Source: Symbiodinium microadriaticum
Taxonomy: Eukaryota > Sar > Dinophyceae > Suessiales > Symbiodiniaceae
Reading direction: 5' to 3'
NCBI GenBank assembly: GCA_001939145.1
Contig: LSRX01000361.1
Span: 332,721-396,720 of the forward strand
DNA: 64,000 nucleotides
The notes under the pieces were generated by a model. That model was not told the origin of the DNA, did not search any database, and worked only from the letters and a program-made list of their open reading frames with translations. Made by a program: the position numbers and the translations under genes. Below, piece by piece: positions 1 through 10,335 of this stretch (positions are counted from its first letter, which is position 1; every line of letters begins with the position of its first letter).

Positions 1-480
1 TTTGGCTTTCCCAAGGACAAACGTTTTCGTTGCAAAAACCAAATTTTCCTGAATAAAGTTGGTTTTGGACAAAAACACCAACTATTTCCTACCAGTACGA
101 AAAAGATGGTTCTGGGCAGAAAAACCAAGCAACAAAAACCAACAAACAAAACCTGTTTTGCTAATCCCTAAGCCCTAAACTCTGAACCACCAAAATCCTG
201 AACCCCAAAACCAACTTTAAAACCAGAAACTCCCAAAAGCATCTACAAAACCTAGAGCCCTAAAAGAGACCTGGCAGGGGGACCCTTTGGGTGGCTGCTT
301 GGTGGCTCCGGAGATGTTCGGAGTCCTCACCAGGGAGCTGAGGAGGTGGGGGTTGAGGGCTCGGGTTTCGTTTGGGGTTTAGGGTTTTTGAGGTTTGGGA
401 TTTTAAGGCGTGTGGGTCTAGGATTTGAGGTTTGGGGTTTGGTTGAAGGACTCTTGGTTGGGTTTAGCTTGAAACTGGAT
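1..480. repeat. Degenerate telomere-like sequence
   Basis: About 150-270 is rich in CCCTAAA-like words (C-rich on this strand). About 350-460 is rich in GGGTTTAGGG-like words (G-rich), so the polarity flips within 100 bases. The words are imperfect and interspersed with other sequence, unlike a terminal telomere array. No gene is seen. Confidence 0.7.
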
Positions 481-489
481 GTGTCTCGG

Positions 490-1400
490 TAGAGTTTGTA
501 TATCTATATACAGTTTTTTTGGAGTGCGTTAGTTAGGGACTTGGTATGTCGTCTCACTTGTCTTTTACATCGGCTTCGTAGTGCCACAGTTGGTTGCAGC
601 CGGGATGAGCCCCTGCGTGACATTTTTGGCCACCTCTTTCCAGCCGCTACGCTTTGGCTGGCGATGTTCCACGACGCGTGTGTATTTGGTGGTTTCCTGC
701 CTTCTTTGCGTGAGCTTCATTCCTAGCTTCGGCAAAGTAGTGGCCGTTGATTTGGCAAAGTGCGTTTTGTGTGCCTGGAACTTGGCGAGTGCAGACAGCT
801 TACTGTGGATGCATCAGTGTTTGCTGGACCATGTGCTCCACGTGATACTCATATGCATTGTCATGTTCGGAGGACAGTTGCTCGCTTGTTGCATTGTTCG
901 TGGTAAGTTTGAGGGTCCGAGAAACACCACCCTTGGAAAACAAGCGGCTTCAGTGCTGCGGCAAACGGGAATGGCTGAGTCTTCTACGGAGTAGACGCTG
1001 TATGTTGGCATTCTACCGAAGAGAGTCGGAAATGGTGAAGCCTCGGACAGGAGGGTTTTAAGCCCTGTTGAAGGGTGTGGCGTGTTAGGGGCCCTGACGA
1101 TTCTGCGAGAGGGGGTCCCTAATTTAGAGGTAATTTAGAGGTCTAATACTTAGAGCAGGGCTTCCGAGTACATCATGGACAAGTTCTACGAAAGAACCTT
1201 AAGGCTTCAAGGACTGGTCTTACTGTTTATTCAGGCCCATACTTACACCATCGTAACACCCCTTATGGTAGCCCTGTTTAAAGCTTTTGGAAGGAACCCT
1301 TACAAGAAGCCTACTGACATGACTAATGTTCTGAATCCGAGCTTGGGTTCAAGAATCATTTGAGCTCGCCGAGTCGTCTCAAAAGACTCTCCACATTGGC
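490..1400 (+). other. Unique-sequence stretch with weak ORFs of unknown nature
   Basis: This stretch lacks the telomere-like words found on both sides. It holds a plus-strand ORF of 137 codons (581-994) with hydrophobic stretches near residues 34-50 and 79-105, and a 62-codon ORF (1175-1363). Neither shows a domain or motif I recognise. Both are short enough to occur by chance, so they are recorded as possible exons only. Confidence 0.15.
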
Positions 1401-1499
1401 CTTAATTAGGTTTACCATTTTGTTTCAGGTTTATTTCAGTTTTCGCTAAATAACTTTGCCAGACCTGCCCATCCAATAAGGGTTACAATCTAGTGGTTT

Positions 1500-3300
1500 A
1501 TGCTCGTAGGGTGTGCTGAGTTGTCTTGGGGTTGAAGGCCCGGCGCTGTGCATGATTCATGAAAGCTAAAAGCCCAAGCCCGAAGAGAAGCATTTCGGTG
1601 TCATGGTGTTTGGCTTGGGGTTCACCCTAAATCGCAATAGTCGCAGGACCCCGATGGTATCAGACCTCTGATCCGAACCCGGAAAGCTTGCACCCTCTAA
1701 GCCCAAAGCCTACGCTTTAGGGCTTCGGTTCAGTCCTTCAGGGCATTCTCCAAACCCTAAACCCTAAACCCATTCTCCAATATCCGTACCTTGGCTCGAG
1801 GTGCTCTGAAACCAATACCCGTGAAGCCCAGACACTCTCAGACCCTGCAAGCATGACCGCCCTGTTGCCTACATGCTCTTAAACCCAAAAATCCCCAAGA
1901 CCCAAAAAAACAAAAACCCCAAAAAAACCAAACCCCAAAAATCCTAAACCCCTAAAATCACATACGCCTAGAGCCCGAAATCCCAAGCCCTACGGCCCTT
2001 AAATCTTAAATCCCTATAAACAAACTGCTCAAAGCCCTCCGAACCCTGCGACCCAACAGGCTGGCGGCTGAGACAGCTGGGGGACGCGTGGTCGGAGCCC
2101 CTGTCTGCCATCTTGTTTTTCGGGTTTCAGGGCCTTGGATTGAGGGTTCAGGGTCCAGGGTTTCGGGTTGTTGAGGGTTTCAGGGTTGAGGATTCATGCT
2201 TTAGTATTTCAGGTACAGCTTATGGGTTGAGGGTTCAGCGTTTAATTGGCGTTCGGGGCTTTGGGTGTAGGATGGAAGGCTCAGTGTTTAGGGTCTGGTC
2301 GGGGCTCTATTAGGGTTAATAAACCCTAGACCCTAAACCCAAGCAGGGTCTAGGGTTTAGAAGGGTTTAGGGTTCATTACGGCCCCTTCGGTGCCAGGTT
2401 CGAGTTGCAGTACGTACAGCTTCCATTGACATCAACCGTGGGATTGCCTCTTCTGTTCTTGGGATTTCAGGACTTTCCCTAAGCCCCAGACCTTCAACCC
2501 AAAAAGTCTCGACTCTGGGTGCTCCAAATGCCACGCTTTCAGCTTTGGGTTCCTCAAGAATCGCAACTCTCAAGAAAGTGGACCCTACAGTTTCCTGACG
2601 CAGTTCGGAATAATCCCTTGTCTGCTACCAGTCTTTGCAGGCTCTTTCGGCTTAGGCTCTATGTCACAAGCCCCAAAGCCCTTGAGCCCTAAACCCTTAA
2701 GCCCTATAAGCCCCAAGCCCTAAACCGTCACACTTCTCGAAGACTTGGGCCTCGAGTCCAGACATCTCCAAGAAAACCTGAGCCTCCAAAGTCGTTTCCC
2801 ACATGAAGGGGCTTAGGATGTAGGGTTGAGGGTTTAGGGGTACCATAGCTACCCATTCACAAACATATGGTCAGAGGATAGCTAACAGCTAACCTAAACC
2901 CCAAACCGCACACCATACGTTCCTACAAAGCCTACACTCCAAGCCCAAACCGGTAAAACCTGCCAGAACATAAGACCCGACATCCTAAAACACTCAACCC
3001 TACCTCTCCCAGCGCTAAACTCCAAACCTTGAGATCCGGAACTGTAAGGTTTGGGGTTTTTGGGCTTGTGGCTTCTGTGCAACTGCCTGCAGGTCAGTAA
3101 GGGTTGAGGAGTTTGGTAGTTAGGGTTCCAAAAACACGGTTTGCGGTTACTAGGGCTTTTCCCAGCTGACCTGAGGCGTTTGCTCTCGAGGGCGGCTACA
3201 ACACGGAGTGCCTGGCGCGATGTGTGGAAGAGGCTGCATGGTCGTGGCTTAGGGTTCTGTAGGGACGCAACACCAGTAGACACAACATGTAGTTACGTCT
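1500..3300. repeat. Degenerate telomere-like sequence of mixed polarity
   Basis: C-rich CCCTAAA-like blocks lie at about 1730-2040, 2650-2730 and 2880-3060. G-rich TTTAGGG-like blocks lie at about 2110-2310, 2345-2375 and 2810-2840. Around 2308-2372 the orientation switches G-rich to C-rich to G-rich inside about 65 bases, giving a short inverted repeat. ORFs across it are rich in Pro/Lys/Asn or Arg/Val/Gly, the expected translation of these words. I see no gene. Confidence 0.7.
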
Positions 3301-3350
3301 AGCTCCTTGTACAGGCTTACAGGGATGCTACCTTCAAGGGTTTGTGTGCG

Positions 3351-3376
3351 TTGTGTGTGTGTGTGTGTGTGTGTGT
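3351..3376. repeat. (GT)n microsatellite leading into the hexamer satellite
   Basis: An alternating GT run immediately precedes the first GGG tract. The hexamer array may have grown out of this dinucleotide run. Confidence 0.9.
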
Positions 3377-4785
3377 GGGTGTGGGTGTGGGTGTGGGTGT
3401 GGGTGTGGGTGTGGGTGTGGGTGTGGGTGTGGGTGTGGGTGTGGGTGTGGGTGTGGGTGTGGGTGTGGGTGTGGGTGTGGGTGTGGGTGTGGGTGTGGGT
3501 GTGGGTGTGGGTGTGGGTGTGGGTGTGGGTGTGGGTGTGGGTGTGGGTGTGGGTGTGGGTGTGGGTGTGGGTGTGGGTGTGGGTGTGGGTGTGGGTGTGG
3601 GTGTGGGTGTGGGTGTGGGTGTGGGTGTGGGTGTGGGTGTGGGTGTGGGTGTGGGTGTGGGTGTGGGTGTGGGTGTGGGTGTGGGTGTGGGTGTGGGTGT
3701 GGGTGTGGGTGTGGGTGTGGGTGTGGGTGTGGGTGTGGGTGTGGGTGTGGGTGTGGGTGTGGGTGTGGGTGTGGGTGTGGGTGTGGGTGTGGGTGTGGGT
3801 GTGGGTGTGGGTGTGGGTGTGGGTGTGGGTGTGGGTGTGGGTGTGGGTGTGGGTGTGGGTGTGGGTGTGGGTGTGGGTGTGGGTGTGGGTGTGGGTGTGG
3901 GTGTGGGTGTGGGTGTGGGTGTGGGTGTGGGTGTGGGTGTGGGTGTGGGTGTGGGTGTGGGTGTGGGTGTGGGTGTGGGTGTGGGTGTGGGTGTGGGTGT
4001 GGGTGTGGGTGTGGGTGTGGGTGTGGGTGTGGGTGTGGGTGTGGGTGTGGGTGTGGGTGTGGGTGTGGGTGTGGGTGTGGGTGTGGGTGTGGGTGTGGGT
4101 GTGGGTGTGGGTGTGGGTGTGGGTGTGGGTGTGGGTGTGGGTGTGGGTGTGGGTGTGGGTGTGGGTGTGGGTGTGGGTGTGGGTGTGGGTGTGGGTGTGG
4201 GTGTGGGTGTGGGTGTGGGTGTGGGTGTGGGTGTGGGTGTGGGTGTGGGTGTGGGTGTGGGTGTGGGTGTGGGTGTGGGTGTGGGTGTGGGTGTGGGTGT
4301 GGGTGTGGGTGTGGGTGTGGGTGTGGGTGTGGGTGTGGGTGTGGGTGTGGGTGTGGGTGTGGGTGTGGGTGTGGGTGTGGGTGTGGGTGTGGGTGTGGGT
4401 GTGGGTGTGGGTGTGGGTGTGGGTGTGGGTGTGGGTGTGGGTGTGGGTGTGGGTGTGGGTGTGGGTGTGGGTGTGGGTGTGGGTGTGGGTGTGGGTGTGG
4501 GTGTGGGTGTGGGTGTGGGTGTGGGTGTGGGTGTGGGTGTGGGTGTGGGTGTGGGTGTGGGTGTGGGTGTGGGTGTGGGTGTGGGTGTGGGTGTGGGTGT
4601 GGGTGTGGGTGTGGGTGTGGGTGTGGGTGTGGGTGTGGGTGTGGGTGTGGGTGTGGGTGTGGGTGTGGGTGTGGGTGTGGGTGTGGGTGTGGGTGTGGGT
4701 GTGGGTGTGGGTGTGGGTGTGGGTGTGGGTGTGGGTGTGGGTGTGGGTGTGGGTGTGGGTGTGGGTGTGGGTGTGGGTGTGGGTG
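3377..4785. repeat. Perfect GGGTGT hexamer satellite, about 235 copies
   Basis: The unit GGGTGT repeats without a visible interruption for 1409 bases, about 235 copies; every full 60-base row is identical. All six frames stay open for hundreds of codons (Val-Trp, Gly-Val and Cys-Gly dipeptides on the plus strand, Pro-Thr on the minus), so the long ORFs here are artefacts. Each unit supplies one G3 tract with a 3-base loop, which fits the G-quadruplex pattern throughout. The array ends at a single undetermined base (4786), so its true length may differ from the assembled length. Confidence 0.97.
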
Positions 4786-4786
4786 N

Positions 4787-4822
<36 letters not shown>

Positions 4823-4852
4823 TGTGGGGGTGTGTGTGGGTGTGTGTGTGTG

Positions 4853-4885
<33 letters not shown>

Positions 4886-4935
4886 GTGCGCGTGCGTGGT
4901 TGTTTTTTTTTGTTTGCTTGTTTGTGTGTGCGTGT
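4787..4935. repeat. Irregular (TG)n tract with sporadic GGG
   Basis: A TG-rich run containing a few GGG and CGCG interruptions follows the undetermined base at 4786 and grades into normal sequence by about 4940. It resembles the left edge of the hexamer satellite. Confidence 0.9.
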
Positions 4936-5145
4936 GTTGGCTCCAGGTTCTGGAGTGAGGTATCACGAATACGGACGTTAACATCCGTGACCTGTTGGCA
5001 GTCTCCTGCCCTTGTGAAGAACCAAGATCTGATCTACCCCACTTCCGAACAAAGTCTTAAGTGAGGGCTTAGGGTCACAGGACAGCTTCAAACGAAGCTC
5101 GGATGGATGAAATGGGATGGCGCTTGGCCTGCTGAAAGACGCAAG

Positions 5146-5166
5146 TATATATATATATATATATAT
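5146..5166. repeat. (TA)n microsatellite
   Basis: About ten TA dinucleotides. The surrounding 4940-5330 stretch is anonymous, with no recognisable gene. Confidence 0.9.
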
Positions 5167-5329
5167 CCATCGTGAGTGTAGGTCACCATCGCTTCAAATC
5201 CTTTGATTCCATGATTACTTCGCTCCACGAACCTTCTTGAACAGGGGTCTACACCCCGTAGCCCCGACTCTGCGCCATCAGGTTGCCGCAGCGTTGGTCG
5301 AGACAGCTGGTATCCCAGTCAGCTGAATC

Positions 5330-5690
5330 TCCTGCTTCGACGGCCCTAAGCCTTAAATCCGGAACCCTAGATCCAGAGTCCCGAGCCTGATCCGCAGGCC
5401 CTAAGTCCAAAACCCGACAACCCTTAGCAGCCTTAGCCAAAGCTTTAAGGCAACAAGCCTCAGAGGCAAGAGGTCTGGGTGGATCTCCTTGTTCGTTGCA
5501 CGTCTTTTCATTCGATTTCGATCCGAAACCTGGGTAAAAAACGATTTAGAAAAGAGGCCGGGGGGCTAGGAGTTAAGGAAAAGAGGAATGTGTCCAACAC
5601 GTCTTCAAGAGTCGACATGTCTAGGATTCCGGGTTCACGGTCCAGGATTTGGGGATTTATAGGGTTCCTGCACCGGTTTCGGGTTTAGTG
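5330..5690. repeat. Degenerate telomere-like sequence
   Basis: C-rich words at 5340-5420 give way to G-rich words at 5620-5700. Nothing else is recognised. Confidence 0.5.
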
Positions 5691-6770
5691 GGGGGTGATT
5701 TTCCGAACGAGCGGCACACAACACGGCCGCGCCGCACGTCGTAGTCTCTTCTCCCCTGTGGGGCTGCGCTCGCTACTTCACCTACGTCACACCCGGTGGT
5801 TATCAAGGTGCTCGACGACAATTAAGAGGCTCTACCACTGGGGGGGGGGGCGGGCGCGCACTACACTTCTCCATGCGCTCGTAAATTCAGCCACGAAGTG
5901 AGCTTAGACCGTGCTGCAGAAACTTTAACCATCCGAACCTACGGCCTGGGCCTGGACTACGGAGCGGCGGAAGGCAACGGGGGCCGGCGCGTTGTCGAGA
6001 CGTAGGCAGTAGGCAGTGCGCGAGACGATATCATGGCTGGACAGCTTGACCGTGCCTTTCGACATCAGAACGAAATTGACCGCCGCCGGTACATCAAAAA
6101 ACAACTCCTGCGGTAGCACGCGGGGAAGTTCTCGTACAGCGCCGATGCTGACGGCATTTTCGACTTCTGCAGCCACGGAGGAGGCCGAGCGACTTGTTGA
6201 TGCTGGCGTCTTCCGGGCCGACGCCTTGCCCCCTGCCACAACAGGGAACCGCGGCTGAGCCGTCAGCATCCGCAGCGGCCGCCCCGCGCACTATGCGTTC
6301 GGGCTTACGGAGTGTTCGGCATCGAAGAAGACACGCTTAAGGGGCTGTGGACACCCGGCCATCTGCGGGGACGACAGCCGCGGCAGGGGGGTCAGGAAGG
6401 CGAGTCGGGGGCCCATGCCCGGGACAGCGACACATCGCGCAGCAATGCAGCAGCCGCTTTCTGATTTTCTCCGACAACGCCATCGCTGCCCCCGAGGCGC
6501 TCAACGGCGTGACCTGGATCATCAGTCTGCTCGCGTCGCTTTCCGCGGGAGCGGGGTGCGATGGCATCCCGCGGAGCTGCCATGAGCTGCCCTCTGCTGC
6601 TACAACGGTTCGCGCGGCACCTCGAGGACTTCGTCGTGGCGTCGCCATTCGCCCAAGGACCCATGATGGACATGAACGAAAGCGCCCAGACGTTCCGTTC
6701 CATCTCCCACTACCAATTGCCACTGACTTTACCATTGTTTACCCTGAACAACCTTAATAACCATAATCAA
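5690..6770. pseudogene. GC-rich island with short broken ORFs (possible gene remnant)
   Basis: This kilobase is clearly more GC- and CpG-rich than its surroundings and lacks telomere-like words. A minus-strand ORF (5925-6269, 114 codons) contains a plausible folded stretch around LPRVLPQELFFDVPAAVNFV. A plus-strand ORF (6347-6757) contains FLIFSDNAIAAPEALNGV, and another plus frame (6561-6797) continues with a coding-like stretch, as if a frameshift separates them. A poly-G run lies at 5840-5850. I recognise no family. It may be a decayed gene, exons of a split gene, or acquired GC-rich DNA; strand and frame are unresolved. Confidence 0.25.
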
Positions 6771-7800
6771 ATCCCAAAACCCTGTGTTTGGCCCTAACCC
6801 CAAACCCCGCAAACATCTGCCAAGGCCCCCGTTGGAGAGCCGTTTGCTGATACTCCAGACTGGCTGAAGGCCTTCGCTGGGGCTTAGGGTTTAGTGCTTA
6901 GTTTTCGAGATCCGATCTCTTTTGCCTTGCCCGTCAAATCTGTTACAGGCTTTGCAGGGCAAAGGGCTCACATGCTCCCCCGGGTTCAGAAGTTGGGCTC
7001 AGTCTTTGATGATGGCTTGTTTTGCAATGCAGTTTTCGGGTTTCAAGCCACAGCTTCATGGGCCTTCAACAATCTTCTATGGGATTTTTGCTTATCGTTG
7101 GGCTCTCTATTTGCGGCTTCCCGAGGATCTCTGCCAGGTCCCCCGAGTATGGTTCAGGCTATCGGGTTTACAAGGGCCCGAAACCGCCCAAACCCTCTAC
7201 GAACCCGTGCATGAGACCTGAAGATGAAACTTTCAAGCTCCGGAACTGTTTCCCGCCGTGAAACTTGGGATCCACTTTTGAACTTCTGCGGCCGACCGCA
7301 GGACTGCTTGGGCCAGCAGCCCGAGCTCCCCTACTTTCGAACCTCGTAGCTCCTTGGACCGCCAAACCCGGAACCTCCCCAAACCAAGCGAGCCCGAAAT
7401 CCTCAGATCCAAAAGCTTGCACCCCAAATCCTACAGAACCCTAAGTCCCGAAGCCCAAATCCCAAATCCGAAACCTAACACCATGAACCCTTTCAATCGC
7501 CTTCTTTACAGGGCCCCCCATGCCACGGCGCGATTCGACGGACTTGCGAGGTTCACAAGGCCGTGCACCTGAGTTCCGCAAGATTTAGACTTCAATGTGT
7601 TTGTGTGTTGGGATGAATGAAGGGCTTGGGGTTTAGGGTTTGGGAGTATTGCGCCTCGGGTTTCTGGATGATTCGCTCTGGGGGGCAGAGACTGACTTGG
7701 GATCCCCAGCTGCTGAGGGCACGGTTTAGGGTTTAGGGCACGGCATCGGGTTCTGCACACCCTGTCTTGTGCCAGCGGATGCCGTCGCGAAACCCAAGCA
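6770..7800. repeat. Degenerate telomere-like sequence upstream of the membrane-protein gene
   Basis: C-rich words occur at 6730-6830 and 7360-7490, and G-rich words at 6880-6900 and 7620-7740. Overlapping ORFs at 6894-7261 are of low complexity and change frame freely, so they are not called as genes. Confidence 0.5.
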
Positions 7801-7818
7801 ATATGGCGGTCGCAAAGC

Positions 7819-10335
7819 ATGGGACAATCCTCTACACCAGATCTCACTTTACATTATTTTACATTGCGGCTGAAGACATCCGTGGCTCAAGTGTATACTC
7901 GTACAGCCACATTGGTCGCAATGAATGTGCACGCGGCCGATGGCGACGACGCTGCCAGTGCACAAGCCTCACAACCCCCAATTATGAAGAAGGCGTACAC
8001 AGAGCCCGTGCAAGCCCCAGACGTCCCGATTACGAAGAAGGCGTGGACGCAGCCAGAACCAGTGCCGCCCAGCGATGAACCGCCAGCTTTGGGTAGGGAG
8101 GAGGACAGTGCACAACCCAATGAGAAGCTCAAAAGACGAGCGTCGCTGACGGCGCTGCTCCCGCACCCATTGCCACGGCACCAGACGAGTGCAGCAGATG
8201 TAGGAACACTCTCATGGAATTCACTCCTCCCGATGACTCCGACAAGCAGCAGAAGAAAGGTCTCGTCCTCCAGCCAAAATCTTCCTGAGGCACCCCTTGG
8301 ATGCTCCGTCTCTCACCCGAGGGCCGCAGTGCTCGGGGCCCAGAACCACGACGATGACTCCGAGCAAGATGTCGCAACGGTCGGGCCAGGAGCGGTGGAG
8401 GTGGAACTCGTCGACATAAACTTGATCATCATTGGGAGCTGTCGCGAGGCCGTAGAGCTCCTGAAAATGCGGCGACGGCACGGGGGTCGGGCCTTGCTGC
8501 TGTGGACCAACCGACCGCAACAGCAACACGTCAAGAAGAAGGCTTGCAATGCAGATTTGCGAAGTGCAAAGCTGAGCATGGACAGCTTCGTGTGGAACCC
8601 TCCTCCAGCCAGTGACCCCGCCTCTCCGAAGATTCAACGGATGAGGAGGCAATATGGTTGCGCAGCAGTTGGTATGAGTCGCTTTGGACCTGACATGATT
8701 GACCTCAAAGATGTCGAGTGCTTCCGCGTTCAGGTCGATGACTCCGGTCACGAATGTGGCATCGAGGTTTACAACGAAATGCGAGGCAGCTTGCTGTGGG
8801 CTCTGTCCGGTGCAGTGGTTTTTTGCGGACCTTCCTATATAGGCCACGGCCAAGTTGTATGCTCTTCCATCGACGAGGTCGAGAGCTTGGACGTATCTGT
8901 GGGTTTTGAGGAGGCGATGCCTCTGGCAACCACGACCACAACGACGGTCGTTAACGCTTTATTCCAGAACTTCGCCTTCCTGACGGCCTACTTCATCATC
9001 ATGGGACATTTCGAGGCCATTGCCGATTCCGAACATTGGCCATGGTGGCGGCTGTTCTGGGTGTTAGGGCCCGGCCTCTCCATAGGCGCCTTGGTATATC
9101 CACGGTATTGGGGCATGACCCTCTTCGGCCACCATTCGCCTGTATGGTTTTGTGGCATGGGAGCTGCAGTCTTGATCACATGCATGGGGTCATTGCTTTT
9201 GCCCACCGGGTGGGCGGTGGACTTCGGGAGCACGGCTGTGAACAATATGACCTGCTCAGTCTTCACCGTGAGCTCAGTAGCGATGATCATCTACATCGGT
9301 ATATGTGTATGCGTACATCTTCTGTTGCGTCGTGTCTCAGGCAAAGGTCTAGTCGTGGATTGGCAGCGGCATTCGGCATGGACATGCGTCCACATTCTCA
9401 CCACACTTGGAACCTGCATCTTGCTCTACGGCATCGCTTTAGCATATGTATGCATGCAGGTGTCCTTCCCGCAAACGGCCGCTTTGTTTCTGGCCATCAC
9501 CACAAGTGTAACAGAGAAGATCGTCAGCAGGATCGTGAACTTTTCCTACACCACGCTCATTTACATGCCCCGCAGCTCGGTCAATGGCAGCAAGACTATT
9601 ATCGGGGACCAGCGCCGTTACCTCACAGTCCCGGTGGCGATGACACATGCATGTTGCCAGGCCGTCAGGTTCGTCAGCCTTCTGTCGGTAACGGTGCGGA
9701 GTCCGAGCTGGGCATGGTTGCCCTGTGTCCTGCTAAACGTCAGTGTCAACCTGATGGAGAGGACCCAGGTATTGCTGAGCTTGCTAGTGCGAATTTTGCC
9801 ATGGCGTGATTGGATGTGCCCGGGACTGAGTTTGATAATCCTGTTTGATGTGAAACTTCATGCCGGATACGCACAATACATCTCGGTGCTTGGCTTGCTG
9901 GTTGCTGAGATGGTTTCGGGTGGATTCAAGCTGACATCCGTGCTCAACATGCAGTGTGTCATCTTGATTTGCTGTTGTATCCTTCTGAAAATACTGGAAG
10001 ACGTGCTGGTGCATGTCTTGCCACGAAGCGACCACTGGCGCCGACATCTTTCGCCGTACTACGAGCAACAACCAGTCCTCCATCCCAAGCAGATGTTGCT
10101 CATAGACAATCAAGGAGTAAAATACGAAGCAGCGCCTTTGTCCCTGCATGGCCAGCGATCTCTGGCCTTGGTGGAGGTCATGGCACTGATGTGGCCGAGC
10201 TCTTTGTTCACCTATGTGCTGATGACACTGTTACTAGGAGCTGGCTACATTCATGGCGTATGCGATGTACCCATTCCGAAAGAGATCCAAGTTCTTGACG
10301 CGCTCATTTGGGAGACTCCCCTGAGGTGCGTTTGA
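7819..10335 (+). CDS. Multi-pass membrane protein of unknown function (single exon)
   Basis: An uninterrupted 838-codon frame ends in TGA. Residues 1-370 look soluble. They include a Pro-rich head with two related 15-residue units (PPIMKKAYTEPVQAP at 53-67, VPITKKAWTQPEPVP at 69-83), a Ser/Arg-rich linker, and a small alpha/beta-looking segment (about 195-350, with VDINLIIIGSCREAVELL). A run of six Thr (371-376) precedes the membrane part, with hydrophobic segments near 376-396, 409-427, 440-461, 478-503, 522-545, 551-562, 602-626, 629-645, 683-703, 710-730 and 782-812, roughly nine to eleven spans. I recognise no transporter or channel signature, so function is not assigned. Translation may start at 7921 (Met35), because a possible spliced-leader relic lies between the two ATGs. 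The lack of introns and the length argue for a real, possibly retroposed, gene. Confidence 0.8.
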   Translation: MGQSSTPDLTLHYFTLRLKTSVAQVYTRTATLVAMNVHAADGDDAASAQASQPPIMKKAYTEPVQAPDVPITKKAWTQPEPVPPSDEPPALGREEDSAQPNEKLKRRASLTALLPHPLPRHQTSAADVGTLSWNSLLPMTPTSSRRKVSSSSQNLPEAPLGCSVSHPRAAVLGAQNHDDDSEQDVATVGPGAVEVELVDINLIIIGSCREAVELLKMRRRHGGRALLLWTNRPQQQHVKKKACNADLRSAKLSMDSFVWNPPPASDPASPKIQRMRRQYGCAAVGMSRFGPDMIDLKDVECFRVQVDDSGHECGIEVYNEMRGSLLWALSGAVVFCGPSYIGHGQVVCSSIDEVESLDVSVGFEEAMPLATTTTTTVVNALFQNFAFLTAYFIIMGHFEAIADSEHWPWWRLFWVLGPGLSIGALVYPRYWGMTLFGHHSPVWFCGMGAAVLITCMGSLLLPTGWAVDFGSTAVNNMTCSVFTVSSVAMIIYIGICVCVHLLLRRVSGKGLVVDWQRHSAWTCVHILTTLGTCILLYGIALAYVCMQVSFPQTAALFLAITTSVTEKIVSRIVNFSYTTLIYMPRSSVNGSKTIIGDQRRYLTVPVAMTHACCQAVRFVSLLSVTVRSPSWAWLPCVLLNVSVNLMERTQVLLSLLVRILPWRDWMCPGLSLIILFDVKLHAGYAQYISVLGLLVAEMVSGGFKLTSVLNMQCVILICCCILLKILEDVLVHVLPRSDHWRRHLSPYYEQQPVLHPKQMLLIDNQGVKYEAAPLSLHGQRSLALVEVMALMWPSSLFTYVLMTLLLGAGYIHGVCDVPIPKEIQVLDALIWETPLRCV
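7879..7891 (+). promoter_or_regulatory. Possible relic of the dinoflagellate spliced leader
   Basis: The 13 bases TCCGTGGCTCAAG match the first five and last eight bases of the conserved 22-nt dinoflagellate spliced leader, with the nine bases between missing. They end 29 bases before an in-frame ATG at 7921. Truncated leader copies upstream of single-exon genes are known in dinoflagellates as traces of mRNA re-integration. The match is short and could be chance; GGCTCAAG alone is expected a couple of times in a window this size. Confidence 0.25.

Noticed and set aside
1-480. Chromosome end (telomere)
   Set aside because: The telomere-like words are degenerate, of both polarities, and equally common throughout the window.
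3307-5064. Very long ORFs (over 500 codons) on both strands
   Set aside because: They are translations of the perfect GGGTGT array (Val-Trp, Gly-Val, Cys-Gly, Pro-Thr) with no unique domain.
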